DNA of 26,115 nt, taken from a virus. The notes beneath the pieces are model-generated. The model was not told where the DNA came from. It ran no database searches and was given only the letters and a program-made list of their open reading frames with translations. The stretch is from the IMG/VR virus record IMGVR_UViG_3300043438_001726, positions 1-26,115 of that record. The stretch is one strand, 5' to 3'. Shown here piece by piece: positions 6,716 through 14,702 of the stretch. Within the stretch, counting starts at the first letter, position 1; each line of letters begins with the position of its first letter. Made by a program: the position numbers and the translations under genes.

Positions 6716-8077
6716 ATGAGCATCCTCGGCAGGTTAATTGCGCGCGGCGAGGGGCCGTCAGGGAATGAGCAACGGTTTCTGTCGGCCAGCGGCAGTGCTT
6801 TTGTTCCACCACCAGGGGCCAATGGTGGGCTTCTGGACGACTACGTGGGCACCCATCGCGCAATGGCGAACATGACGGTGTTCGCCTGCGTCCGGCTACT
6901 TGCCGACACCATTGCCGCACTGCCGTGGAAGGCGTACCGCCGCGACTCCAACGGCACACCTAAAGAGCTGCCCAACCAGCCGGTCCTGCTGCAACAGCCA
7001 TATCCGACCTTTGACCTCTTCCAGTGGAAGTGGATGGTCGTTGCGTCAATGGCACTGCGCGGCAATTCGTTCCACTATGTGACCGCCCGTGACCGGAATG
7101 GCTACCCTACTGCGCTGCTGCCCCTACACCCCGACATTCTCCAAATGGAGATGCGTAACGACATCACCATGTGGTTTGACCCCATCTACCGGGTGCTGGG
7201 TGAGCGTGTGGACAGCACGGACATTGTGCATATCCGCAGGTTCACCATGCCGGGAGAGCCTTATGGACTGTCCCCCATACGCCAGGCTGCCATTGCCATC
7301 GGAATGGGCCTGTCTGCGGAAGAGTATGGCTACCGGTATTTCAAGGAGTCGGCCAACCCGTCCGGTGTGCTGTCTACCGACCAAGACCTTGATGAGCCAA
7401 CCGTGCGGCGGCAGCAGAAAAACTGGATTGCCAGCCACGGCGGTCGTCGTATGCCTGCGGTGCTGACCAACGGCTTTAAGTGGGAAACACTGTCCATCTC
7501 GCCCGAAGAGTCGCAATTTTTGGAAACCCGACAATTCCAGCGCAGCGAAATCTGCATGATGTACGGCGTGCCGCCCATCCTCATTGGCGACACCAAGGAG
7601 ACAACTGCCTGGGGTACCGGTGTCGAGCAGATCACGCTGGGTGCCGTCACCTACACCTTCAGCGCCTGGACCGCTTGTATTGAGTCTGAGATTTCGTCGT
7701 TGCTGCCACGCGGTCAATTCGTGCGCTTTGACTATGACGCACTGCTGCGCGGTGACACAGAGGGTCGATACAACGCCTACAAGACCGCCATCCAGGGCAC
7801 TTGGATGACCCCCAATGAGGTTCGCGCCCGCGAAGAAATGGACCCCGTGGAGGGCGGCGACATTCTGCTGCAACCCACCAACCTGTCGGAGTTCCCGTAC
7901 GACGCTGCCGCTAAGGTGCCGACCCCGACAGGCGAGAAGCCTGTCAATGGTGAGAGTCCGAGTGACAGCATTGCCGACAAATTGAAGGAAATCGGCCGAA
8001 TTCCCGGCAAAACTATCTCCGGCGGAGAGAAAACCCCACCGCGTAACGGCAAACCTGTGGGCATAACGGCAAAGTAA
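6716..8077 (+). CDS. Portal protein (HK97/SPP1-type)
   Basis: 453 residues from ATG 6716 (MSILGRLIARG). The frame is open upstream, but that part overlaps the preceding gene and has no ribosome site, so this start is preferred. Sequence features match the PF04860 portal family: MTVFACVRLLADTIAALPW near residue 50, then FDLFQWKWMVVASMALRGN, HPDILQ, VHIRRFTMPGEPYGLSPI and FQRSEICMMYGVPPILIG, followed by the C-terminal LRGDTEGRYNAYKTAIQ. The product forms the dodecameric ring at one capsid vertex through which DNA passes. It is followed by protease and capsid genes in the usual order. The C-terminal 60 residues are Pro/Lys-rich and probably disordered. Confidence 0.95.
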   Translation: MSILGRLIARGEGPSGNEQRFLSASGSAFVPPPGANGGLLDDYVGTHRAMANMTVFACVRLLADTIAALPWKAYRRDSNGTPKELPNQPVLLQQPYPTFDLFQWKWMVVASMALRGNSFHYVTARDRNGYPTALLPLHPDILQMEMRNDITMWFDPIYRVLGERVDSTDIVHIRRFTMPGEPYGLSPIRQAAIAIGMGLSAEEYGYRYFKESANPSGVLSTDQDLDEPTVRRQQKNWIASHGGRRMPAVLTNGFKWETLSISPEESQFLETRQFQRSEICMMYGVPPILIGDTKETTAWGTGVEQITLGAVTYTFSAWTACIESEISSLLPRGQFVRFDYDALLRGDTEGRYNAYKTAIQGTWMTPNEVRAREEMDPVEGGDILLQPTNLSEFPYDAAAKVPTPTGEKPVNGESPSDSIADKLKEIGRIPGKTISGGEKTPPRNGKPVGITAK

Positions 8078-8105
8078 ATGAGATTATCGGGACGTGGGAG
8101 CTGAA

Positions 8106-9374
8106 ATGACTGCACCGAAAAACCGTGACCGCATCCTCGATGTGCGCGAGGAACGCAGTGGGGCCACCCCGCTGGAGTTCCGCGAGGACAAGTCCACCGG
8201 CCAGGTCATCCTGCGCGGGTACGCCGCGACCTATGAGCCTTATGACTGCTACGGCGGTCCTGAGATGGGTGGCTGGGTCGAGCAACTACAGCGCAGCAGC
8301 TTTGACAAGACGCTGCAAGCGCAGCCGGATGTCATGTTGCTGCTGAACCACACCGGGGCACCCTTGGCCCGCACCAAGAGCGGGACCATGACGCTGACCA
8401 CCGACCGTCGCGGTCTGCTGGTTGAGGCGCGGCTGGACCCCACCGACCCTGATGTGCAGTCGCTTTTACCGAAAATGCGCCGGGGTGACCTGGACGAGAT
8501 GAGCTTTGCGTTCAAGGTCAAAGAGCAGGCATGGAACGACGACTACACCCAACGCACAATCAACGAAGTTAGTTTGCAGAAGGGTGACGTGTCAGTGGTC
8601 AACTACGGGATGAACCCCAATACCCGCGTCAAGTTGTCGGAGGGGGCAGTCGGCGCGCTGGCCCAGCTCTCCCACGACCAGCTTGTGGAGCTTCGCAAGC
8701 TGGACAGCACCACGGTGGAGCGCGCCATTGCCAACCTAAACCGTGTGCGTGCAGAGGCCCGCGCCGCCTGCGATGAGGAAGATGAGGACATGGAGCGTTC
8801 CAAGAACCCCTTTGCCGAGGACGACGAGGACGACAAGGAAGCCGAGCGTTCAGGCAACCCCTTTGCCGAGGACGACGAGGACGAGGACGACGAGGAAAAG
8901 GCAAAGCGTTCCGAAAACCCCTTCGCTGAGGACGACGAGGAAGAGGAAGAGGAAGAGGAAGAGGAAGAGCAAAAGGGCCTGGACCTGAGCATTGCCGCCG
9001 CCCTGGACAAGACCATCTCCCACGCGCTTGCCCTTGCTGAGGGTAACGAGGCCGTGCAGGGTGTGCTGACCCAAGCGCAGTCGCAGCTCAACAAAATGCG
9101 CGGCGTGGACAACACCGGCCAGACCGAGGTGGAGCGTAAGCTGCGCGAGCTGCGCAAGGAGTGCGGCCTGCCCGACACCGGCTCAGTTGAAGATGGGCTG
9201 GCCTTCCTGCGCAGTGAGGGAAGCGCACCTATGGGACTGGGCCACCGCGCCATTCTTGAATCCGCCAAGGAGGCGCAGGCTGTCGCTGAGCAGCGGGTCA
9301 AGGAGCTTGCTGACGCAGCCCTGGCTGCGGAGCGCGCGCTGTACGAGTCGCTGGGTTACGTCCCCAAGCCGTAG
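8106..9374 (+). CDS. Prohead protease with acidic repeat and helical C-terminal extension
   Basis: 422 residues from ATG 8106, with GGGAG 7 nt upstream. Residues 33-175 are the S78/U35 prohead protease: GYAATYEPYD, then LLLNHTG with the catalytic His82, then DLDEMSFAF with the catalytic Ser133, then DVSVVNYGMNP. The domain normally ends near residue 200. Here a further 220 residues follow: three copies of R-S-x-N-P-F-A-E-D-D-E within a highly acidic stretch (229-288), then a helical region to the end that resembles scaffold proteins. It processes capsid and scaffold during prohead maturation; the extension could supply scaffolding in the same chain. The capsid protein also has its own helical delta-like region, so this extra scaffold is unusual. 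Confidence 0.9.
   Translation: MTAPKNRDRILDVREERSGATPLEFREDKSTGQVILRGYAATYEPYDCYGGPEMGGWVEQLQRSSFDKTLQAQPDVMLLLNHTGAPLARTKSGTMTLTTDRRGLLVEARLDPTDPDVQSLLPKMRRGDLDEMSFAFKVKEQAWNDDYTQRTINEVSLQKGDVSVVNYGMNPNTRVKLSEGAVGALAQLSHDQLVELRKLDSTTVERAIANLNRVRAEARAACDEEDEDMERSKNPFAEDDEDDKEAERSGNPFAEDDEDEDDEEKAKRSENPFAEDDEEEEEEEEEEEQKGLDLSIAAALDKTISHALALAEGNEAVQGVLTQAQSQLNKMRGVDNTGQTEVERKLRELRKECGLPDTGSVEDGLAFLRSEGSAPMGLGHRAILESAKEAQAVAEQRVKELADAALAAERALYESLGYVPKP
8790..8969 (+). repeat. Three acidic NPFAEDDE coding repeats plus a Glu run
   Basis: Within the protease gene, three units of R-S-x-N-P-F-A-E-D-D-E are spaced by 18-21 residues of Asp/Glu and end in a GAG/GAA run (about 8935-8969). The nucleotide units are very similar, suggesting recent tandem expansion. 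Confidence 0.85.
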
Positions 9375-9376
9375 CT

Positions 9377-10057
9377 GTGTACAAGCTGCTAGACCTCTTT
9401 AGCGGGGCGGGCGGTTGCAGTATGGGCTATCGCCGCGCGGGCTTCTCCGTAACCGGCGTAGATATACGGGCGCAGCCGCGCTACCCCTTTGAGTTCCACA
9501 AGGGTGACGCTCTGGAGTTTCTTGCCAAGCACGGCGACTCCTTCGACGCAATCCATGCCTCACCGCCCTGCCAGGCGTATAGCCATGCACAGCGAATCCG
9601 CAATAACGACCACCCCGACCTTGCCGCTGCAACGCGGGCGGCACTGGTGGCAACGGGCAAGCCGTGGGTCATGGAGAACGTAGAGGGTGCGCCCATGTAC
9701 CGGACGGTCATGCTGTGTGGCGCGTCATTCAAGTTGCGGACCTACCGGCACCGGCTTTTTGAATCCAACATTGACCTTGTTGCCCCCAAGCACTCGCAAC
9801 ACTTGTTTAAGCTCGCCAAGATGGGGCGTAAGGCCCAGCCCAACGAGTTCATGCACGTCGTTGGCAATTTCATCGGGGTCAAGGAGGCCCGTGTGGCTAT
9901 GGGCATCAGCTGGATGTCCCGCCAGGAGCTGCGAGAGGCAATACCGCCTGCGTACACGGAGTTCATTGGTCGGCAACTAGTTGACGTGCTAGCTACCCGA
10001 ATCCAAACCCACGCTTACGGTCCTCCCACTCCCAGTCATACCGATCTTCCGGCGTAA
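9377..10057 (+). CDS. DNA (cytosine-5) methyltransferase, compact
   Basis: 226 residues from GTG 9377, two bases after the protease stop; there is no clear ribosome site, so coupling to the protease is likely. Motif I DLFSGAGGCSMG (6-17) binds AdoMet. Motif IV ASPPCQAYS carries the catalytic Cys65. Motif VI is MENVEG (99-104), motif VIII RTYRHRLFE (121-129), and IX/X is AIPPAYTEFIGRQL (188-201). The protein is short for a C5 methylase, with only about 55 residues between VIII and IX for target recognition. It probably modifies phage DNA against host restriction. No cognate endonuclease gene is adjacent, so it behaves as an orphan. It sits within the head-assembly block, where it looks like an accessory insertion. 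Confidence 0.9.
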   Translation: MYKLLDLFSGAGGCSMGYRRAGFSVTGVDIRAQPRYPFEFHKGDALEFLAKHGDSFDAIHASPPCQAYSHAQRIRNNDHPDLAAATRAALVATGKPWVMENVEGAPMYRTVMLCGASFKLRTYRHRLFESNIDLVAPKHSQHLFKLAKMGRKAQPNEFMHVVGNFIGVKEARVAMGISWMSRQELREAIPPAYTEFIGRQLVDVLATRIQTHAYGPPTPSHTDLPA

Positions 10058-10214
10058 TCGGGTTAACGTCCCTCTCGAAATCGTGGGCAGAACCGCCCAG
10101 AATCCCCGGTTCCTCGTCTTCTTCCTCTTCCTCTTCCTCGACCGCAGACTCCCGTGGGGTTAACTCCACAGACAGCAGGGGGACCAGGCCAAACAGCTTC
10201 AAGACAAGGATCAT
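9993..10214 (-). CDS. Small acidic protein, minus strand, function unknown
   Basis: 73 residues from ATG 10214-10212, with GGAGTTGGA just upstream. It starts hydrophobic (MILVLKLFGLVPLLSVEL), has a run of acidic residues (EEEEEEEDEE) and ends DRYDWEWEDRKRGFGFG. Its start overlaps the stop of the previous minus-strand gene by 4 nt (ATGA). Its 3' end overlaps the convergent methyltransferase gene by 65 nt. Family unknown; the hydrophobic start could be a membrane anchor or signal. Confidence 0.5.
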   Translation of the reverse strand: MILVLKLFGLVPLLSVELTPRESAVEEEEEEEDEEPGILGGSAHDFERDVNPITPEDRYDWEWEDRKRGFGFG

Positions 10215-10420
10215 TCCAACTCCAGGTCAAGCTCTAGTAGTACAGCCTGGGCCACATGGGTTGCCCAGGCTGCGGTCATGGATTCCAAGGTGTTCGCGGT
10301 AAGCCAGCGCCCACAGATACACCTTTGGGTTAACTGATCCCCTGGCTCTATTGGCGCGGCAGTGGCGTGGGAGAGGTGTACTGCTGTAATTCGACCGAGT
10401 AGATCGGTGGGGTGTTTCAT
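10211..10420 (-). CDS. Small protein, minus strand, function unknown
   Basis: 69 residues from ATG 10420, preceded by GTGGAGG about 8 nt upstream. The product has a paired Cys motif in the middle (RCICGRWLTA) and a C-terminal helix ending LELDLELE. The Cys-x-Cys and the 'RW' context resemble a small zinc-like knuckle but only two Cys are present. It forms a two-gene minus-strand unit with the next gene through an ATGA overlap. That coupling and the ribosome site are the main evidence that it is real. Confidence 0.5.
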   Translation of the reverse strand: MKHPTDLLGRITAVHLSHATAAPIEPGDQLTQRCICGRWLTANTLESMTAAWATHVAQAVLLELDLELE

Positions 10421-10449
10421 CTCCAGGCCTCCACATTTAGAATAGGGCC

Positions 10450-10557
10450 ATGACCAATCCCGCTGGGGAGGCTGGCGATTCTGGGCTGGACGAGTTTCAC
10501 CCCGACACCACGCACAACCCCGCAGAAGTTACCGATGAGGAACCCCAGCTTTGGTAG
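10450..10557 (+). CDS. Possible 35-residue acidic protein
   Basis: ATG 10450 with TAGGG close upstream opens a 36-codon frame ending TAG at 10557. The product is acidic and polar (MTNPAGEAGDSGLDEFHPD, ending TDEEPQLW). The next frame starts inside it at 10535. Nothing known resembles it. Its support is only the start context and composition. Confidence 0.35.
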   Translation: MTNPAGEAGDSGLDEFHPDTTHNPAEVTDEEPQLW

Positions 10558-10741
10558 TCGGCCTGCTGTTATTCGGCGCGTCCCATTCCACTGGGTTGCT
10601 GTAGCTGTACCATTCACAATTACGGGGCGTGCTGTGACGAGCACACGTTTCACTAGTGTTGTAAAGCAGGACCGGCACACTGCGACGAGCATGGGCCGAC
10701 TGGACGACAGCCGCGACGAGCGTGAGTCCACCGCACAGTAA
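10535..10741 (+). CDS. Possible small basic protein upstream of the capsid gene
   Basis: 68 codons from ATG 10535 to TAA 10741, overlapping the previous small frame by 23 nt. The product is basic in its first half (RPAVIRRVPFHWVAVAV) and charged at the end (MGRLDDSRDERESTAQ). No strong ribosome site is present and no family is recognised. It fills what would otherwise be a 300-nt gap before the capsid gene; the gap may instead hold the capsid promoter. Confidence 0.33.
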   Translation: MRNPSFGSRPAVIRRVPFHWVAVAVPFTITGRAVTSTRFTSVVKQDRHTATSMGRLDDSRDERESTAQ

Positions 10742-10776
10742 CCGCCCCGTCGTGGGCTAACCCAAAAGGAGATGCA

Positions 10777-12204
10777 ATGAGCATCGAAGAACGGGGCGTT
10801 GTCGCCCCCGGTGGTATGGAGGAATTCCTTCAGACCCTCATCAAGCGTCGTTCGCAGGTGTCCGAAGAGCGCGCCCGCGCGCAGCAAAAGGGCGAGGCCG
10901 TCCTGCTGCTGGCCAAGGAGCAGGGCCGCGAGAAGTTGGAGTCCCAGGAGGACACCGAGTTCCGCAACTACATGGACCAGATGAAGTCCCTTGGAGCCGA
11001 AATCGTGGGCTTGGACGAGCGGATCGAAGAAATCCGTTCCGAGGTCGAGCGCAGCGGCCAGATCAACGCCAACCTGTCCCGCATCCGCAAGGCTGAGGGC
11101 ACGATGGCCAAGGTCAAGGAACAGGCCATCTACCAGAGGGGCGATTCTCGCCGGTCCTACATGCAGGACTTGGTGAAGATGACCCTGAACCTGGACGGCG
11201 ACGGCGAGGCGCGTGACCGGCTTATGCGGCACAGCCAGGACGTTGCCACTCTGCCGGAGTACTCGGAGTTCCGCGCCCTGGACCGCACTGACGGTTCCGG
11301 CGGATTCGCCGTGCCCCCGGCGTGGCTCATGGATCAGTACGTGGAGCTGGCCCGCCCCGGTCGGGCGTTCGCCAACCTCGTGCAGCGCATGGCCCTGCCG
11401 TCCGGCACCGACAGCATCAACATCCCGAAGCTGGCGACCGGCACTCAGACCGCCGTGCAGGATGGCGACAACACCCCGGTCGTGAACGTGGACCTGACCG
11501 ATACCAGCATCAACGCACCGGTTCGGACCATCGCTGGTATGCAGAGCCTGTCGATTCAGCTCATCGACCAGTCGCCCATCGCGTTTGACGAGGTTGTCTT
11601 CCGCGATCTGACTGCTGACCATGCCGCGCAGACTGACCGCCAGGTCATCGGCGGCACCGGCACCAACGGTCAGGTTCTCGGTGTGTCGGCCACCCCCGGC
11701 ATCATCACCATCGCCGCTTCTGCGGTGACGGTCAAGGGTGTCTACTCGGCCATCGCGGACGGCATTCAGCGGGTTCACAGCCAGCGGTACATGCCGCCGG
11801 AGGTCATCGTCATGCACCCGCGTCGGTGGGGCTGGTTCCTGGCTCAGCTGGACACCCAGGACCGCCCGCTGTTCCTCCCCGCAGCCAACTCGCCGCAGAA
11901 CTCGGTGGGCGTGCTGTCGGCGGTGGACTCGCAGCAGGTCGTCGGCCAGATGCACGGCCTGCCGGTTGTCACCGACCCGAACCTGCCCACCGATGCCGGT
12001 GCAGGTGATGAGGACCCGATCTACGTGCTGCGGGCCTCTGACCTGATCCTGTGGGAGTCGGCCCCACGCGCTCGGGTTCTGCCGGAGGTGCAGGCGGCGA
12101 ACCTGACCGTCATGCTGCAAATCTACAACTACCTCGCCTTCTCGGCTGGCCGCTACCCGCAGTCCGTCGTTGAGATCACGGGGTTGACCGCGCCAGTTTT
12201 TTGA
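10777..12204 (+). CDS. Major capsid protein (HK97 fold)
   Basis: 475 residues from ATG 10777 with AAAAGGAG 5-6 nt upstream, the clearest ribosome site in the window. Residues 10-105 are a charged coiled-coil (RRSQVSEERARAQQKGEA, LGAEIVGLDERIEEIRSEVE), equivalent to the HK97 delta/scaffold domain that the protease removes. The mature part follows: GSGGFAVPPAWLMDQYVELA, then the RAFANLVQRMALPSGTDSINIPK N-arm/E-loop region, then a P-domain with LTADHAAQTDRQVIGGTG and the A-domain EVIVMHPRRWGWFLA. This is the phage_capsid family. Codon choice appears more strongly biased to C/G third bases than in neighbouring genes, as expected for the most abundant protein. Confidence 0.95.
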   Translation: MSIEERGVVAPGGMEEFLQTLIKRRSQVSEERARAQQKGEAVLLLAKEQGREKLESQEDTEFRNYMDQMKSLGAEIVGLDERIEEIRSEVERSGQINANLSRIRKAEGTMAKVKEQAIYQRGDSRRSYMQDLVKMTLNLDGDGEARDRLMRHSQDVATLPEYSEFRALDRTDGSGGFAVPPAWLMDQYVELARPGRAFANLVQRMALPSGTDSINIPKLATGTQTAVQDGDNTPVVNVDLTDTSINAPVRTIAGMQSLSIQLIDQSPIAFDEVVFRDLTADHAAQTDRQVIGGTGTNGQVLGVSATPGIITIAASAVTVKGVYSAIADGIQRVHSQRYMPPEVIVMHPRRWGWFLAQLDTQDRPLFLPAANSPQNSVGVLSAVDSQQVVGQMHGLPVVTDPNLPTDAGAGDEDPIYVLRASDLILWESAPRARVLPEVQAANLTVMLQIYNYLAFSAGRYPQSVVEITGLTAPVF

Positions 12205-12320
12205 GTAGCGGCCTCTACGGACTGCCCTATGAACTAGGCAGTTCTGGAGAGGCTGTTGATCCGGCGGTTCTGTCTGACATGGGTGCCGTCCCGTTTGGGA
12301 AGAAGCCCAAGAAGAAGTAG
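12201..12320 (+). CDS. 39-residue basic-tailed protein overlapping the capsid stop
   Basis: TTG at 12201 overlaps the capsid stop by 4 nt (TTGA) and opens 40 codons ending TAG 12320. The product is LSSGLYGLPYELGSSGEAVD... and ends VPFGKKPKKK. No independent ribosome site is visible, so expression would depend on termination-reinitiation from the capsid gene. The strongly basic end resembles small proteins found after capsid genes in actinophages. A hairpin terminator follows directly. Confidence 0.5.
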   Translation: MSSGLYGLPYELGSSGEAVDPAVLSDMGAVPFGKKPKKK

Positions 12321-12335
12321 AACGGGTCTAACGCG

Positions 12336-12366
12336 ACCGGCCACGTCCCACAAGGACGTGGCCGGT
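12336..12366 (+). terminator. Strong hairpin terminator after the capsid gene
   Basis: A perfect 13-bp GC-rich stem (ACCGGCCACGTCC / GGACGTGGCCGGT) with a 5-nt CACAA loop is followed by TGTGTTTCTC, a modest T-rich tail. Position after the capsid gene suggests partial termination that raises capsid transcript over downstream connector genes. Confidence 0.8.
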
Positions 12367-12410
12367 TGTGTTTCTCCCGCATCTTCCGTTGCGTAGGAGG
12401 TACCCTCACG

Positions 12411-12437
12411 ATGAAGACCATTTGCTTTAGGAGATGA
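12411..12437 (+). promoter_or_regulatory. Short leader reading frame (MKTICFRR) with strong ribosome site
   Basis: GTAGGAGG lies 10 nt before ATG 12411, which opens 8 codons plus TGA and ends one base before the next gene's ATG at 12439. The next gene's own site, TTTAGGAGATGAC, lies inside the leader. This suggests translational coupling or simply an unused start; the strong upstream site is otherwise unexplained. Confidence 0.35.
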
Positions 12438-12438
12438 C

Positions 12439-12771
<333 letters not shown>

Positions 12772-12773
12772 AC

Positions 12774-13370
12774 ATGGACGATCTGTTTAGTCCCACCGAC
12801 CCTGACCTGATCGCGTATCAGCAGGGCAGCCAGGAGTACTACCTGCGGGTCGCAAGCGCGACGATCCGCACTTACCTGGGCTGGCACCTATCCCCCAGCA
12901 TCACTGACCTAAAGGACGTGCAGGCGGGCGCTAAGGGCATCACTATGCTGCCCAGCAGGCATGTCACCGAGGTCTACCACGTCACGATGATTGACGCTGC
13001 TGACATGGAGACACTGGTGGACCCCGACAGCTACTGGTGGGATGAACAGGGCTACATCGAGTTCAACGGCTACGGCCCCCCTCTTGGCCAGCGGCTGCGG
13101 GTTAAGTTTCAACATGGCTACAAGGAGACACCACTGGACGTGAAGGCGGTTGCCTTTGAGCTTATTGCTGCCAACGGGGCCAATTCACCCGACAGCGGCT
13201 CCGGCTCCGGCGGTGGCGGTGGCTACAGCGGCCCCGTTAAGGGAATGACCAGCCCTGGCGGCTACAGCGTGGACTTCTCCGCGCCGTCTAATGTGCCGTT
13301 TTACGGGATGAACCTCAACAGCGATCAAATGAAACGGTTGTCGGCCTATCGGCTATCTGAGGTGAAGTAA
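12774..13370 (+). CDS. Head-to-tail adaptor
   Basis: 198 residues from ATG 12774, two bases after the preceding stop. Residues 1-45 (DLIAYQQGSQEYYLRVASAT, then IRTYLGW) and the pattern of short strands (GITMLPSRHVTEVYHVTM, RLRVKFQHGYKETP) followed by a helix (DVKAVAFELIAANG) match the HK97 gp6 / SPP1 gp15 type adaptor common in actinophages. A glycine/serine stretch (SGSGSGGGGGYSG) separates the helix from the C-terminal tail. It would form the ring under the portal. The assignment rests on this pattern plus its place as first connector after the capsid gene. Confidence 0.75.
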   Translation: MDDLFSPTDPDLIAYQQGSQEYYLRVASATIRTYLGWHLSPSITDLKDVQAGAKGITMLPSRHVTEVYHVTMIDAADMETLVDPDSYWWDEQGYIEFNGYGPPLGQRLRVKFQHGYKETPLDVKAVAFELIAANGANSPDSGSGSGGGGGYSGPVKGMTSPGGYSVDFSAPSNVPFYGMNLNSDQMKRLSAYRLSEVK

Positions 13371-13777
13371 TGGGCAGCCTATTTCCTTCGCCGCACATGA
13401 TCTGTCATATACCGCGCAGCTACACGGAGTCAGTGGACCCCGACACGGGGAACCCGGTGCTGGTGGAGTCTGCGCCCGTCGTCCGGTACGTGCAGGAGAT
13501 TACGCAGACCGGAAAGAAATCCAGCGAGGACATTGAAGGCCCCGAGTCGGTGGACCGGGTTGTCACCAACCTGCTGATGTCCGTGGAGGATGTCAGCGTC
13601 TACTCGACCGATGATCAGGTCATCATCGGTGCTGCCCTTGACACTGGTGGCGGCTACGTGCCGGGTAGCGGGGAGGCTTATTGGGTGGATGGAACGCCCA
13701 ACGACCAGCGCGGCGGTCCCTGGCCGCAGTTATTTCAGGTTTTCGGCGGGATAATCATGCTACGGCGCGTAACTTAA
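13370..13777 (+). CDS. Head-to-tail stopper
   Basis: 135 residues from ATG 13370, overlapping the adaptor stop by one base (TAATG). The protein is mostly beta (PHMICHIPRSYTESVDPDTG, SAPVVRYVQEIT, TNLLMSVEDVSVYSTDDQV) and ends in a strand pair (WPQLFQVFGGIIMLRRVT). Size, beta content and place between adaptor and the next connector fit the SPP1 gp16/HK97-type stopper that plugs the filled head. No catalytic motif is expected or seen. Confidence 0.65.
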   Translation: MGSLFPSPHMICHIPRSYTESVDPDTGNPVLVESAPVVRYVQEITQTGKKSSEDIEGPESVDRVVTNLLMSVEDVSVYSTDDQVIIGAALDTGGGYVPGSGEAYWVDGTPNDQRGGPWPQLFQVFGGIIMLRRVT

Positions 13778-13794
13778 CAACAGGAGGTCCTCAA

Positions 13795-14208
13795 ATGCCC
13801 CAGGGAAATCTACGCGACTCAGGTGGCCGGTTCGTCAGCAGCAGTGACTACGGGACCATCACGTCCACTGCGCATGGAGCCAATAAGGGCAATCAGACAT
13901 GGGCAAGCGCGGCAGCCATGCCGACCGGCGTTACCCTAAACCGTGCCTCGCTGGAGGCGCTTCTCCAGCACCCCGCCGTGGTCAAGAATGTCGTGGAGCA
14001 GACAGAGGCCATGCTGACGCACGCCAATGCAATTGCCATAACGGAAGATGCTGAATACGGTGCCATCGTCTACAACAACCGGCCTGAGCTGGGGCCGGTG
14101 GGCGTGCTGTTCTGCGACAACTACGAGTCCGTCGTTGACGATGCTTACCACAGCACCCTTCACAAGGTGTTGTCAGATGCGATAGCGCGGGGCGGTCTTA
14201 AGACGTGA
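13795..14208 (+). CDS. Head-tail connector / neck protein (HK97 gp10-like)
   Basis: 137 residues from ATG 13795, which follows AGGAGG; the frame is open upstream to 13681 but that part overlaps the stopper gene. It contains a helix (LEALLQHPAVVKNVVEQTEA then MLTHANAIAI) and strands around NNRPELGPVGVLFC, as in small neck proteins found between stopper and tail terminator in actinophages. Its stop overlaps the GTG of the tail terminator (GTGA). The name follows from gene order; the sequence signal alone is weak. Confidence 0.6.
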   Translation: MPQGNLRDSGGRFVSSSDYGTITSTAHGANKGNQTWASAAAMPTGVTLNRASLEALLQHPAVVKNVVEQTEAMLTHANAIAITEDAEYGAIVYNNRPELGPVGVLFCDNYESVVDDAYHSTLHKVLSDAIARGGLKT

Positions 14209-14702
14209 CCACCCCCGGCGACCCGCTCACCACGCCACGGCCATTTGCCACGGTTGCGCCACCCCCTGCCGCTGGCTTGATGGTTGCGTACCTGACTCCA
14301 CTTCTCGCGCCAACCCCCGTCGCCACCCGGCTCCCGCAGCCCGCCAAGACGGAGGACACTATTAATGGGTTTTTGCGCGTTGAGGTGGCAGGCGGCGGTC
14401 CCGATGTTGAGCAACTGCTGTTCACCACGTCGGTAATTCTGCATTCCTACTGCACCAATAACGACGAAAGTCGTGGCGAGCAGCTTATGGCCGAGGCGCT
14501 TGCCTGGGCTGGTAATGCGCAGGGCACGTACGTCACGCACAGGTCTACCGAGGCTGACTGGTACGTCACCTACTCAAGGATTACGGCCTTGGGCATGAAG
14601 CACGCCGACCCACAGGTCGCCATGACGCGATTCCGTGGCATGGTCACCTGGGTGGTGCAGGGGCGAGCATTGGAGCCACGGTCGCCTATTCAGCCTCGGT
14701 AG
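14205..14702 (+). CDS. Tail terminator
   Basis: 165 residues from GTG 14205, in a 4-nt GTGA overlap. After a Pro-rich start the protein has LMVAYLTPLLAP, a helix as in lambda gpU-like terminators, then a core (INGFLRVEVAGGGPD and VEQLLFTTSVILHSYC), a helix (GEQLMAEALAWAGNAQG) and final strands (DPQVAMTRFRGMVTWVVQG). This order is typical of actinophage tail terminators, which cap the tail tube and join it to the head. It lies directly upstream of the major tail protein, separated only by an antisense HNH gene. Confidence 0.75.
   Translation: MTTPGDPLTTPRPFATVAPPPAAGLMVAYLTPLLAPTPVATRLPQPAKTEDTINGFLRVEVAGGGPDVEQLLFTTSVILHSYCTNNDESRGEQLMAEALAWAGNAQGTYVTHRSTEADWYVTYSRITALGMKHADPQVAMTRFRGMVTWVVQGRALEPRSPIQPR

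Noticed and set aside
10439-10444. TATTCT as -10 for the minus-strand pair
   Set aside because: Its start would fall on the ribosome site of the first gene, leaving no leader, and no -35 is present.
10417-12120. Long antisense open frame opposite the capsid gene
   Set aside because: It is the shadow of the strongly biased codon pattern of the capsid gene; its product has no coherent features and no ribosome site, and the plus strand is firmly capsid.
13681-13794. Upstream extension of the neck-protein frame
   Set aside because: AGGAGG lies right before ATG 13795, and the extension is antiphase to the stopper C-terminus.
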